64,000 nt of DNA from the NCBI GenBank assembly GCA_013112575.1, contig JABFGG010000002.1:62001-126000 (forward strand). Reading direction: 5' to 3'. Source of the DNA: Chloroflexota bacterium. Its GTDB lineage: Bacteria > Chloroflexota > Anaerolineae > Anaerolineales > UBA11579. Positions within the stretch are counted from its first letter, which is position 1; each line of letters begins with the position of its first letter. Of the stretch, positions 44,022-51,953 are shown piece after piece. The notes under the pieces are model-generated. The model searched no databases and had not been told where the DNA came from. It was given only the letters and a program-made list of their open reading frames with translations. Made by a program: the position numbers and the translations under genes.

Positions 44022-44708
44022 TCACTCACTGCGGGTGAAGCGGTAACCGACGCCAAAAACAGTTTCGATATATTTGGGCTGTTTGGTGTTTTCCCCCAGC
44101 TTGGCACGCAGGTTCTTGATATGGGCATCTACTGTACGTTCAAAACCTTCGTAGATTTCCCCATCTTGTGAGGATTCCAGTAACTGAGCACGGCTGAAGA
44201 CACGCCCGGGTTTGGTAGCCAGTGTTGCCAGGATAGAGAATTCGGTGGGAGTGAGGTCAATGGCATCTTCGCCACGGGTGACGGCAAAACCATCGAGATC
44301 AATCCGGAGATCAGCCACGCTCAAAATCTGGTCGTCTTTTTGAGCCGCATTGGCACGACGCAAAACCGCTTTGACACGTGCCACGACTTCACGCGGCGAG
44401 TATGGTTTGGTGACGTAATCGTCTGCGCCCAACTCCAGACCGATCAGGCGATCAGCTTCTTCGACACGCGCAGTGACCATGATGATGGGGGTGTCAGCGT
44501 TGCGGCGAATGGATCGGGCTACATCCAGGCCATCCATGCCGGGTAAATTGAGGTCCAGCAGTACGAGGTCGGGGTGGGTGCTGTGCCAGGTTTCCAGGCC
44601 GGTATCGCCACGAAATGAGGTAACTACGTCGTAGCCACCCTGTTCCAGATAGGAACGCAATACTTTGACCAATTCCGGTTCGTCTTCAATGATCAGTATC
44701 TTTGGCAT
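44022..44708 (-). CDS. OmpR/PhoB-family response regulator
   Basis: The 228-residue protein has a receiver domain with acidic pocket EDEP, phospho-acceptor aspartate near residue 53 in LLDLNLPGMDG and lysine in VTKPYSP. A C-terminal winged helix follows (about 130-226). It is the partner of the kinase three bases downstream. A perfect TATAAT ends eight bases before its ATG, so its message may be leaderless. A likely target is the adjacent secreted repeat protein gene. Confidence 0.93.
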   Translation of the reverse strand: MPKILIIEDEPELVKVLRSYLEQGGYDVVTSFRGDTGLETWHSTHPDLVLLDLNLPGMDGLDVARSIRRNADTPIIMVTARVEEADRLIGLELGADDYVTKPYSPREVVARVKAVLRRANAAQKDDQILSVADLRIDLDGFAVTRGEDAIDLTPTEFSILATLATKPGRVFSRAQLLESSQDGEIYEGFERTVDAHIKNLRAKLGENTKQPKYIETVFGVGYRFTRSE

Positions 44709-44716
44709 TGCAATTC

Positions 44717-44722
44717 ATTATA
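44717..44722 (-). promoter_or_regulatory. -10 box immediately before the response-regulator ATG
   Basis: TATAAT on the minus strand is followed by eight bases and then ATG 44708, with no Shine-Dalgarno. No standard -35 is seen, which would fit an activator-dependent, possibly self-regulated promoter. Confidence 0.4.
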
Positions 44723-44731
44723 GTAGAAAGT

Positions 44732-44765
44732 GGAAAGAGGCGGCTCTCACGAACCACCTCTTTCC
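44732..44765 (-). terminator. Long hairpin between secreted repeat protein and response regulator
   Basis: The minus-strand RNA can form a stem of about 15 pairs (including G-U pairs) closed by a GUGA loop, with outer arms GGAAAGAGG and CCTCTTTCC. The T run after it is weak, so it may end transcription only partly or protect the upstream message. Confidence 0.55.
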
Positions 44766-44784
44766 TGTCGGAGGGAGGAGAGGA

Positions 44785-45510
44785 TTATGCGTCTTGGTTG
44801 TTGCCGTTGCCGGGGAAGTTGTTGTTCTCCGGTCCACCGGGGCCGCCTGGGCCACCAGGGCCGCGACCTTCGGGGCGTTCGGGCAGTTCTACACCCAACT
44901 CTTCGGCCATTTCCTGGACGGTCTGGCCATCATCGAGGCGCTGCTGTACTTCCTCAGCACTAATGCCCAGTACTTCCGCCAGGCGTTCTACATTGGGGCC
45001 ACGGCCTTCGGGGCGCTCCGGCAGTTCTACGCCCAACTCTTCGGCGATCTCTTCGATTGTCTCACCGGCATCCAGGCGAGCTTGTAGTTCTTCTTCGGTC
45101 AAGCCGAGCAACTCGGCGATTTTGCCTTTGCCATGGCCTCTACCACCGGGGCCGCGGAAGCCGCGCTCCTGGATGACATCGTATTCTTCCTGAGTGATAG
45201 CGCCATCAGCCAGAGCTGAGTCCAACGCATTCTGGAAGGCTGTTTCCATCAAAGCCTGGAAGGCTTCCTGGTCCAGACCTTGAGCTTCGGCAATGTCCTT
45301 GGGCTTATCACCAGCTTCAATGCTGGCCTCAAGCTCTTCAACGGTCATGCCAAGTTCTGCGGCCACGGCTGCGTGGATGTATTCACGCAATATGCCATTG
45401 CCTTTGCCTTCACCCGGTTGAACACCTTCCTGTGCGAAGACCAGGCCGGTGGCGGCCAGGCTCAAGATGATGACACTGACCAAGGTAACAATAATCAGGG
45501 GTTTCTTCAT
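44785..45510 (-). CDS. Secreted helical repeat protein with Gly/Pro-rich tail, unknown function
   Basis: The 241-residue protein has a signal peptide (about 1-27) and several helical repeats. Two are nearly identical, each about 40 residues and built from EEL/EEVQxRLDxGxTxxEMAEELGVELPERPEGRGP. The C-terminus is GGPGG-rich and ends in asparagines. The repeat resembles SHOCT/DUF2680-like calcium-independent helical pairs, but I cannot name a function. It lies next to a two-component system, like extracytoplasmic stress-response proteins such as Spy/CpxP, which it does not otherwise match. Confidence 0.7.
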   Translation of the reverse strand: MKKPLIIVTLVSVIILSLAATGLVFAQEGVQPGEGKGNGILREYIHAAVAAELGMTVEELEASIEAGDKPKDIAEAQGLDQEAFQALMETAFQNALDSALADGAITQEEYDVIQERGFRGPGGRGHGKGKIAELLGLTEEELQARLDAGETIEEIAEELGVELPERPEGRGPNVERLAEVLGISAEEVQQRLDDGQTVQEMAEELGVELPERPEGRGPGGPGGPGGPENNNFPGNGNNQDA

Positions 45511-45619
45511 GTTTATACCTCTTTTGAATAAGATTTTCTCTTGTTGTGGCTATAGGATAGAAAAAAGGTTTGAAGAAGTTGTGAAGACGGTTTGTAGGGT
45601 GTGTAAAGGGGGGATGAGT

Positions 45620-45653
45620 AAAAAATGAGAGGCTGGAATGATTTCCAGCCTCT
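45620..45653 (-). terminator. Intrinsic terminator of the OsmC gene
   Basis: Eleven-base arms AGAGGCTGGAA and TTCCAGCCTCT enclose TGAT, and the minus strand continues into a run of six T. Confidence 0.8.
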
Positions 45654-45676
45654 TTTCTCCTAGATTTACTTGAGAC

Positions 45677-46090
45677 TTATGCAGCTTGCATTACTTCTGT
45701 GTGTATATTGAACTGGGGCGGATGCTCAAAGTGTTTCTTCACCAGGCATTGATTCGCAGAGCGCACTAAGGCACTGTAGTATTTCTCAGGGAAATCCGGA
45801 GGCACCTGGATCTCCAAATCGACTTCCTGTACTAAGCCATTTAATGGATTGCGGTTGAGGCGTTGCACGATGCGGATGCCTTCTGTGGGGAGGTTACGCT
45901 GGTTGCAAAAGCCCAGGACGTAAATGCCGGCACATGTGCCGATGGATGAAAGGAAAACTGCAAATGGGGTGGGGGCAGAACCTTCTCCGCCACCTTGAGG
46001 GGGTTGGTCGGTTTGAACGGTATAAGGGCCGAAATGGGCGTCTACACGTGCGCCGCCGGGGAAATCAATGATAAGTTCCATAGTTGACAA
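45677..46090 (-). CDS. OsmC-family protein
   Basis: The 137-residue protein has the OsmC fold signature: a Gly-rich loop with GSAPTPFAVFLSSIGTCAG, giving the first redox cysteine near 53, and a second cysteine in NQCLVKKH near 114. OsmC/Ohr enzymes reduce organic peroxides; here the first cysteine sits in SIGTC as in the YhfA-like branch. TTG 46090 has GGAG at proper distance; ATG 46081 is the alternative. It is transcribed alone. Confidence 0.85.
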   Translation of the reverse strand: MSTMELIIDFPGGARVDAHFGPYTVQTDQPPQGGGEGSAPTPFAVFLSSIGTCAGIYVLGFCNQRNLPTEGIRIVQRLNRNPLNGLVQEVDLEIQVPPDFPEKYYSALVRSANQCLVKKHFEHPPQFNIHTEVMQAA

Positions 46091-46183
46091 TAATACTCCG
46101 ATTTAGTGTTAATTTTCACAATTATATGCCAACCGGAGATGAAATCTATAAATATTTCGTCAAAATTTATCAGCGCAGCTAAT

Positions 46184-46783
46184 CTATTCGATAATCTCAA
46201 TGTCCATGCTATACAACAAGGCCATGGCCTCCGGGATAGAAAACCTGGCTTTTTTGATTGTGTTGGTTGATGGATCGATCATGTAATTCTTGGCGTCCAC
46301 AAAATCTGCTTCCGTCAGATCGGTGTTCCTGAAACTGCTTTCGAGAAAATCCGTGTGCTGGAAATTGGCTTGCGACAAATTCGCCTCTGAAAAATCGACT
46401 TCTTTCGCAATGCATTTCTCTAGCCTCAGACCCTCAAGTTCCAAGCCAACGAAGCTGGAGTAATTCAATACGCACTTAAAAAAGACAATTGGTTTTACAA
46501 GTACAAAATCCTCTTTGCTTCCCCAGGATGCTGTAGGCCAATTGATGCCAATAACTCTGCAGTTCTCAAAGGTGACCCCCTTGAAGGCGCTATGGTCGAC
46601 TCTTACCAGGCTCAGGTCACAATCTGAAAAGCTGCAACCCCTGAATTTGCATGCTCTGAAAGATGTTTCTGTGAAAGTACACTTTGTGAAACTACAATCC
46701 TGGAAATCGACATCCTCGATGATCTCATTTTCGATCACCAAGTCTTTAAACTGTTGGTCTTCGTAGAATTGTTGGTCAAACAT
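46184..46783 (-). CDS. Pentapeptide-repeat protein
   Basis: The 199-residue protein is built of repeats with the A(D/N)LxX-like five-residue period, e.g. FRACKFRGCSFSDCDL and SEANLSQANFQHTDFLESSF. These should fold into a right-handed quadrilateral beta helix. It is unusually rich in cysteine for such proteins. Roles of this family range from gyrase protection to unknown; nothing here is decisive. ATG 46783 follows AAGGAT. The uvrB terminator lies between it and uvrB. Confidence 0.85.
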   Translation of the reverse strand: MFDQQFYEDQQFKDLVIENEIIEDVDFQDCSFTKCTFTETSFRACKFRGCSFSDCDLSLVRVDHSAFKGVTFENCRVIGINWPTASWGSKEDFVLVKPIVFFKCVLNYSSFVGLELEGLRLEKCIAKEVDFSEANLSQANFQHTDFLESSFRNTDLTEADFVDAKNYMIDPSTNTIKKARFSIPEAMALLYSMDIEIIE

Positions 46784-46796
46784 GCCCTTATCCTTT

Positions 46797-46852
46797 AAAA
46801 AGTAAAACGTAATGCTTCGGTCATTTCGTCGTTTTCCGCATTACGTTTTACT
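46797..46852 (-). terminator. Perfect 15-bp inverted repeat, terminator of uvrB
   Basis: AGTAAAACGTAATGC (46801-46815) is perfectly repeated in inverse at 46838-46852 around a 22-base loop. On the minus strand it is followed by TTTTT, just after uvrB. Confidence 0.65.
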
Positions 46853-46876
46853 CGGTCTTCGATATACAGTTCAGGA

Positions 46877-48925
46877 TTATTCTTCTTCAGCTCCAGCGAT
46901 AACGTTGATTCGCTCCCAGGGTTTCAGACTTTCGTCTTCGGCCAAGGTGGTGCGCAATTCGAAGATCTGGTCGCGCATCATGGCCGCTTTCTCAAACTCC
47001 AGGCTCTTGGCCGCTGCTTTCATTTGCTTCTCCATTTCTTCGATCAGGTTGCGCAGTTCTTTCTTGGGCAGGGTAGCAGCACCGTCTACAACGTAATCGG
47101 CCGGTTGCTCGGCGATGGCATGTGCGCCGACTCGGTCAGTCAGATCGCGTATTTCTTTGACGATACTCACCGGGTCGATGCCGTGCTCTTTATTGTAAGC
47201 AGTTTGTTTGGCACGGCGCCGATTGGTTTCATCAATGGCCCCTTTCATCGCATCCGATACCTTGGCTGCGTACATGATGACGCGGCCATTAAGGTGACGC
47301 GCGGCGCGACCGATGGTCTGGATCAGGGCTGTCTCAGAACGCAGGAAGCCTTGTTTATCAGCATCCAGAATGGCGATGAGGGAGACTTCTGGAAGGTCCA
47401 ACCCCTCTCGGAGCAGGTTGATACCCACGAGCACGTCAAAAACACCCAGGCGCAGATCGCGCAGGATGGCGATGCGCTCCAGGGTATCTACTTCAGAATG
47501 TAGATACTGGACTTTGAGGCCCGCTTCCAATAAATAGTCTGCCAGGTCTTCCGACATACGCTTTGTGAGCGTAGTTACCAGTGTGCGTTCACCGCGTTCC
47601 ACACGTTGCCTGATCTCAGTGATGAGGTCATCGATCTGGCCCTCGATGGGGCGCACGTCCACTTCCGGGTCGATCAGACCTGTGGGGCGGATGATTTGTT
47701 CGACTACCTGTGAATTAAGTTCCATCTCGTATGGTCCCGGTGTGGCCGAAGTGTAGATGACCTGGCCCATGCGTTGCTCGAACTCTTCAAATTGCAGCGG
47801 GCGGTTGTCGAGAGCGGACGGCAAACGGAAACCGTAATCGACCAGCACCTGTTTGCGGGAGCGGTCGCCGTTGAACATGCCGCGTACTTGTGGGATGGTC
47901 ATGTGTGATTCGTCGACGACCAGCAGAAAGTCGGGTGGGAAATAATCGATCAAGGTCCAGGGGGCAGAGCCTTCGGGGCGCTGGTCTAGGTGGCGTGAGT
48001 AGTTCTCAATACCGGAGCAGTAGCCAACTTCACGCAGCATCTCCAAATCGTATTTAGCGCGCTGTTCCAGGCGTTGGGCTTCCAGCAACATCTCGTTCGA
48101 TTTGAAGTATTCCAGACGGGTTTCGATCTCGGCTTCAATGCTCTTGATGGCCGCTTCGAGCTTCTCTTCTTCGGTGATAAAGTGCTTGGCAGGGAAGATG
48201 GCTACAGTGTCCATCTCGCGCCGCACTTCACCTGTTACAAGATGGATCTCGGCGATGCGCTCTACTTCATCGCCGAAGAAGGTGATGCGATAACCGAATT
48301 TATCCTGATAAGCGGGCACCACGTCTAACGTGTCGCCACGTACACGGAAGGTACCGGGAGCGACCTCAATGTCGTTACGCTCGTAGTGGCTCTCGACAAG
48401 CTGGCGCAGAAGGTTGTTGCGGCGGTAGGCCTCGCCAGCATTCATGTTGATGACCACACGCCCGTAAGCATTGGGGTCACCCAAACCGTAAATACAGGAA
48501 ACCGAAGCTACAATGACCACATCCTTCCGCGACAGCAGGGCAGTGGTGGCGGCCAGACGCAGGCGCTCGATCTCTTCGTTGACATCCGTTTCCTTTTCGA
48601 TATAGAGGTCGTTGCGTGGCACGTAGGCTTCGGGCTGGTAGTAGTCGTAATACGATGTGAAGTATTCTACGGCGTTGTCAGGGAAGAACTCCTTGAACTC
48701 GGCGTACAACTGCGCTACTAAAGTTTTGTTGTGGGCTAATACAAGGGTCGGTTTCTGGATTTCCTGGATGATGTTGGCGATAGTGAAGGTCTTGCCGGTA
48801 CCCGTGGCGCCGAGTAATACCTGGTGCTTGTCACCACGCTTGATGCCGGTAAGGAGTTGGGAAATCGCCTCCGGCTGGTCGCCGGTGGCTTCAAAGGGGG
48901 CTTGCAAATTGAAGGTCATCTTCAC
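46877..48925 (-). CDS. uvrB: UvrABC system protein B
   Basis: UvrB is the damage-verifying helicase of nucleotide excision repair. The 682-residue protein has Walker [11 protein letters not shown] near 38, the beta-hairpin segment ([12 protein letters not shown]), the DESH box near 340, helicase motif VI ([13 protein letters not shown] near 540) and a C-terminal UVR domain (about 635-670). Length and motifs are complete. It is transcribed alone from a start preceded by GGGAG. Confidence 0.96.
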   Translation of the reverse strand: MKMTFNLQAPFEATGDQPEAISQLLTGIKRGDKHQVLLGATGTGKTFTIANIIQEIQKPTLVLAHNKTLVAQLYAEFKEFFPDNAVEYFTSYYDYYQPEAYVPRNDLYIEKETDVNEEIERLRLAATTALLSRKDVVIVASVSCIYGLGDPNAYGRVVINMNAGEAYRRNNLLRQLVESHYERNDIEVAPGTFRVRGDTLDVVPAYQDKFGYRITFFGDEVERIAEIHLVTGEVRREMDTVAIFPAKHFITEEEKLEAAIKSIEAEIETRLEYFKSNEMLLEAQRLEQRAKYDLEMLREVGYCSGIENYSRHLDQRPEGSAPWTLIDYFPPDFLLVVDESHMTIPQVRGMFNGDRSRKQVLVDYGFRLPSALDNRPLQFEEFEQRMGQVIYTSATPGPYEMELNSQVVEQIIRPTGLIDPEVDVRPIEGQIDDLITEIRQRVERGERTLVTTLTKRMSEDLADYLLEAGLKVQYLHSEVDTLERIAILRDLRLGVFDVLVGINLLREGLDLPEVSLIAILDADKQGFLRSETALIQTIGRAARHLNGRVIMYAAKVSDAMKGAIDETNRRRAKQTAYNKEHGIDPVSIVKEIRDLTDRVGAHAIAEQPADYVVDGAATLPKKELRNLIEEMEKQMKAAAKSLEFEKAAMMRDQIFELRTTLAEDESLKPWERINVIAGAEEE

Positions 48926-49246
48926 TCCCGTGAGTTGGAAAAGTGCAAAACGATAAGCAATCCATTATAGAACAAATGTTAAGTTTTGAGGAGGGTGCAA
49001 ATCGCTTTTTGATGGAATTCTAAGGGTTAGCTTGGAAGCGAATGGCTAAAGAGGGCAACTATCTAATGATCATCAGAGGGATTTCTCGCCAATGCAAAAC
49101 TGCGTTTTGCCAGGCTCGGAATGACAGAATTTGTCATTCCGAGGATTGAGTGAAACGAAAGCACGAGGAATCCCGCAGGTCACCGTCTAAAAGCTATTTC
49201 ATCCAAGTAAGATAGCAATTTGGATTATCTAAAGAAGTGAGGGGAA
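48926..49246. other. Intergenic region with two adjacent hairpins, no gene seen
   Basis: This 321-base stretch between uvrB and the MsrQ-like gene carries the inverted repeats at 49094-49110 and 49117-49141. The ATTCCGAGG text is typical of short dispersed repeats in bacterial genomes. No reading frame or RNA gene stands out. Confidence 0.5.
49094..49141. repeat. Two adjacent inverted repeats (TCATTCCGAG-type element)
   Basis: GCAAAAC/GTTTTGC (49094-49110) and CGGAATGACA/TGTCATTCCG (49117-49141) stand side by side and continue into GAGGATTGAG and CACGAGGAATCCC. This looks like one compound dispersed repeat. Confidence 0.6.
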
Positions 49247-50032
49247 CTACTGTGCCATCGGCAATTTGTCTGCTTCAGTTGTTTCAGTTCCCTTCTCTTG
49301 TGGAGTCGCGATTTCGTGACTCTCTTCGACTTTAGACCAATCAAAGACGATCTCTGTGGGGACGGTGGCAGGTTGCTCTTGTGGGAGTTGTACAGTTACA
49401 GTTTGTGGTTTTCTGAAGGGACGAACGGGGCTGGAGAGAATCCGGCGCTTCACCAAGGGGATACGTACAAACAGCAAGATAGTGAGGACGGCTACGTATA
49501 CGTTCAACTCCTCAACCGCATTGGGGTCGCGGAGGAGTAGCAGTTTGCTGGAAGAGGTTGCCAGGATGGCGTGATAGATGACAGCGGCACCTGCAAAATA
49601 AACGGTGCGATGCAAGCGTTTCCAGTTCTTGCCCAAACGGCGCATGGACCAACGGTTGGACGTGAGCGCGAGTAAAGCCAGGATTCCCAATCCGACCAAG
49701 CCATATACAATGAATGGTTGCAATGGCAGGTCAATCCATCCAATACTATTTTTGAGAGTCAACCAGACATGCAAACTAGCAAATCCAAAGGCCCACAATC
49801 CTGCAGGCTTGCGCAACTTGATGGCCTGACGCCAGCCCAGATAGGTCCTCAAAGGGGTCATGCTCAAGCTAATTAGCAACCATCGAATGGCCCATTTGCC
49901 GCTTTCAAAAGAGGGTTCAAAGGTGTTGGCGGCGAACATACTGGTAGCTCGCTGGCTGACGATGGAATGAAATATCCATAGGGCGATCAAGCTAATTGTT
50001 ATGGCGGGCCAATGTTTTCGTAGCTGGTGCAT
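49247..50032 (-). CDS. MsrQ/YedZ-like heme-binding membrane protein
   Basis: The 261-residue protein has about six helices of the ferric-reductase-like transmembrane type. Candidate heme-ligand histidines are in SLHVW near 96, KRLHRTVYF near 149 and AVIYHAIL near 162, matching MsrQ/YedZ. It adds a polar C-terminal tail of 60 residues. MsrQ feeds electrons to the methionine sulfoxide reductase MsrP, but no msrP is adjacent. ATG 50032 follows AAAGGAG; the 50122 start would sit within a terminator. Confidence 0.8.
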   Translation of the reverse strand: MHQLRKHWPAITISLIALWIFHSIVSQRATSMFAANTFEPSFESGKWAIRWLLISLSMTPLRTYLGWRQAIKLRKPAGLWAFGFASLHVWLTLKNSIGWIDLPLQPFIVYGLVGLGILALLALTSNRWSMRRLGKNWKRLHRTVYFAGAAVIYHAILATSSSKLLLLRDPNAVEELNVYVAVLTILLFVRIPLVKRRILSSPVRPFRKPQTVTVQLPQEQPATVPTEIVFDWSKVEESHEIATPQEKGTETTEADKLPMAQ

Positions 50033-50092
50033 GAGAGCTCCTTTCTGTCGATCTTGATAGCTATACACCGCTGACATCAAACTGGTTCCAAC

Positions 50093-50114
50093 AAAAAAGA
50101 CGCTCATGTGAGCG
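50093..50114 (-). terminator. Intrinsic terminator of the LysE-family gene
   Basis: CGCTCA and TGAGCG (50101-50114) form a short stem followed on the minus strand by six T. Confidence 0.55.
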
Positions 50115-50137
50115 CCTCTCAAGATTATGCAATGCGG

Positions 50138-50776
50138 TTATTTTCTATCGGTACCTGAAAAAGCGGTCACTAGGCCCAATGCGATATACACACTGCCCGC
50201 AAAGTATTTCTGGGCGCGGAGAATTTGTAAATTTTGTTTCAACCAGCCGCCTAAAGTGCCGGATAGTAGGGCATATAGGCCGTCACTGATAGTAGCTACG
50301 AGGACAAACAGCAGGCCCAGTAGGAGGAACTGCAAGGGGATATCCCCGCGCTGCGTGTTGACGAATTGAGGCAGGAAAGCCAGGAAGAATAAAGCTGTCT
50401 TTGGGTTGAGGGCATTAACGATCACGCCCTGTGTGTAGATTTCTCTTAATGAGCCACTCGTATCTTCACCGTCCTCTACTTCGAACTCATCTTTGGCCAG
50501 AAAACTGCGGATGCCCAAATAGATCAAGTAAGCGGCTCCCAGATACTTGACTACGCTGAAGGCCAGGGCCGAGGAGGTCAATATGGCCGAGAGACCTAAT
50601 GAGGCTGCCGCCACGTGAAAGAATGCGCCAGACTCTATCCCGAGCACGGAGACGATGCCCCCCACTCGCCCATGATTGATGCCCCTGGCAACGATGTACA
50701 GCACTGCAGGGCCTGGAATGATTACCAATGTAGCGGCAGCAATAATGAAAAGATAAATTGTAGAGGCTTCAAACAT
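50138..50776 (-). CDS. LysE/RhtB-family amino acid exporter
   Basis: The 212-residue protein has six helices and the family's PGPAVLYIVARGINHGRVGG segment near 22-41, plus the conserved GALYLIYLGI-like and NPKTALFFLAFLPQFV motifs. It exports amino acids or homoserine-type compounds; which one cannot be told. ATG 50776 is preferred over 50815 because AAGGACA precedes it and homology begins there. Confidence 0.9.
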   Translation of the reverse strand: MFEASTIYLFIIAAATLVIIPGPAVLYIVARGINHGRVGGIVSVLGIESGAFFHVAAASLGLSAILTSSALAFSVVKYLGAAYLIYLGIRSFLAKDEFEVEDGEDTSGSLREIYTQGVIVNALNPKTALFFLAFLPQFVNTQRGDIPLQFLLLGLLFVLVATISDGLYALLSGTLGGWLKQNLQILRAQKYFAGSVYIALGLVTAFSGTDRK

Positions 50777-50854
50777 GCTGATGTCCTTCTTAACGGTGAT
50801 GAGCCATAATAACAATACTGAGAAAAAACATCAACTGGACAAAAGTCTGGGAAA

Positions 50855-50882
50855 CAAAAAGGAGCATCATAAGGATGCTCCT
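50855..50882 (-). terminator. Intrinsic terminator of the sortase-like gene
   Basis: AGGAGCATC (50860-50868) and GATGCTCCT (50874-50882) form a nine-base stem followed on the minus strand by five T. Confidence 0.75.
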
Positions 50883-50931
50883 TTCTGAGTGGGCTTGTTC
50901 GGCTTACTTTTTTCTTTGACTATGCACCAGG

Positions 50932-51537
50932 TTATTTCTTTGGCACAGCGATGATGAAGACCAGTCCCCAGGTGTTGATCCCGTCTTTGGTGATACAGGT
51001 CTGGAACGTAACTTTGCCTTGTTTATAGTTCTGGTTAAAGACTTGCCGGGTAGACACCTGTTTGCCGCGTTGGTCAATGAAGGGTTTGCCGTAATCATCG
51101 GGGTCAGTAGCCTGGTAACGTCTGGCAGTCTGCACTACAAAGGTTTGCGTTGTGCCATCACTGAAATCGACTGTGACTTCTGTCCCGGCAGTCAGTGAGT
51201 AGAAGCTGGCCCCGGCCAGATAGTTGTGGGCGATTAAACCGATGCTGCCTTTGCTGGCTGCATAAGCATATTGCCCCACAACACCACCTGTTGAAGGCGC
51301 TTTATTACCATTCTGAGACACAGAGTATGTAAACAGGGATCCAGCGGTAACTGATACTGCCGTTTTGGCATTCTTGTTGTCATTGATAAGTTGAGGCTCG
51401 AGGGCTGGAGCGTTTACATCATTGCCTGTGTCAGGCAGTGCATAGGCCTCAGTATAGACGGGTAAAGCTGTGAACAGGCTGCTGCCAATGAAGCCGAGCA
51501 GCACAATCAGATTGATGGTCTTACGAACGATGGACAT
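50932..51537 (-). CDS. Sortase-like secreted/membrane protein under c-di-GMP riboswitch control
   Basis: The 201-residue protein has an N-terminal hydrophobic anchor (about 8-27) and a sortase-type beta-barrel. The catalytic histidine is H104 in IAHN and the cysteine is C181 in TFQTC. The expected arginine after the cysteine (WGR.F in relatives I recall) is L192 in WGLVF, so catalysis may be altered. An LPDTG sequence occurs in the protein itself at residues 34-38, next to the anchor. ATG 51537 follows AAGGAAAG; the longer start at 51657 would overlap riboswitch B. Two GEMM aptamers in its leader imply control by c-di-GMP. Confidence 0.75.
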   Translation of the reverse strand: MSIVRKTINLIVLLGFIGSSLFTALPVYTEAYALPDTGNDVNAPALEPQLINDNKNAKTAVSVTAGSLFTYSVSQNGNKAPSTGGVVGQYAYAASKGSIGLIAHNYLAGASFYSLTAGTEVTVDFSDGTTQTFVVQTARRYQATDPDDYGKPFIDQRGKQVSTRQVFNQNYKQGKVTFQTCITKDGINTWGLVFIIAVPKK

Positions 51538-51562
51538 ATTCTTTCCTTGTTTTGTGGACAAG

Positions 51563-51595
51563 TCACAACGTTCGAAGATGTTGCTGTGGTTGTGA
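51563..51595 (-). promoter_or_regulatory. Leader hairpin between riboswitch B and the sortase-like gene
   Basis: TCACAAC (51563-51569) and GTTGTGA (51589-51595) can pair between the aptamer and the ribosome site. It may be part of the output structure of riboswitch B, but no T run follows, so translational control is as likely. Confidence 0.4.
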
Positions 51596-51601
51596 TTCGA
51601 C

Positions 51602-51680
51602 GGCCTGGCGATCATGACCATACTGCGGATGGTTTTAGACCCATGGCTTTGCGTCACCAGCTTTCACCGGTTTTGCCCTT
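51602..51680 (-). ncRNA. c-di-GMP-I (GEMM) riboswitch, copy B (proximal)
   Basis: Read on the minus strand, the element has GGGCAAAACC, a GGTGAAAGCTGG stem-loop, the hallmark GACGCAAAGCC, then GGGTCTAA, a CCAT...ATGG stem and a final ATCGCCAGG. This is the order of GEMM-I aptamers: P2 with GAAA tetraloop-like cap, then P3. It lies 64 bases before the sortase-like start codon. Confidence 0.82.
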
Positions 51681-51722
51681 GTCGTCACTTGATTAGTAGA
51701 ACAGCTAGGGTGTCTTAAACGA

Positions 51723-51748
51723 TCAGGCCTGACTTTTGCCAGGCCTGA
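51723..51748 (-). terminator. Terminator/antiterminator hairpin between the two riboswitches
   Basis: TCAGGCCTG and CAGGCCTGA form nine-base arms around eight bases. The 3' edge of aptamer A (GCCAGGCC, 51775-51782) is exactly complementary to GGCCTGGC at the start of this hairpin (51738-51745). The two structures therefore compete, as expected of a transcriptional expression platform. The T run that follows is weak. Confidence 0.6.
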
Positions 51749-51774
51749 GAATATATAAAGGGATCAAATCAGGT

Positions 51775-51853
51775 GGCCTGGCGATCATGACTATCTGGTT
51801 GATAGCGTTAGACCCATAGCTTTGCGTCGCCAGTTTTCACCAGCTTTGCCTTT
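51775..51853 (-). ncRNA. c-di-GMP-I (GEMM) riboswitch, copy A (distal)
   Basis: On the minus strand it reads AAAGGCAAAGC, CTGGTGAAAACTGG, GACGCAAAGCTA, GGGTCTAA, a CTATC...GATAG stem and ATCGCCAGGCC. The core positions match copy B and the GEMM-I pattern, while the stems differ by compensatory changes. It is first in the transcript and is followed by a terminator-like hairpin. Confidence 0.82.
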
Positions 51854-51953
51854 GTCTGTTGACTATTCGGTTGTTATCGTACTGCGCAAACTATAGCACG
51901 TGTTGTTCGCTGCGGCGCTAACGATGTCGTTATGTTTGCGATATCGTTAGTTA

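Noticed and set aside
44785-45100. Repeated GC-rich text that resembles a repeat array
   Set aside because: The repeats fall in frame inside a secreted protein and encode near-identical helical units, so they are protein repeats and not an array of DNA elements.
49247-50122. Start of the MsrQ-like gene at 50122
   Set aside because: That start lies beyond a terminator hairpin with T run, whereas ATG 50032 has AAAGGAG at correct spacing.
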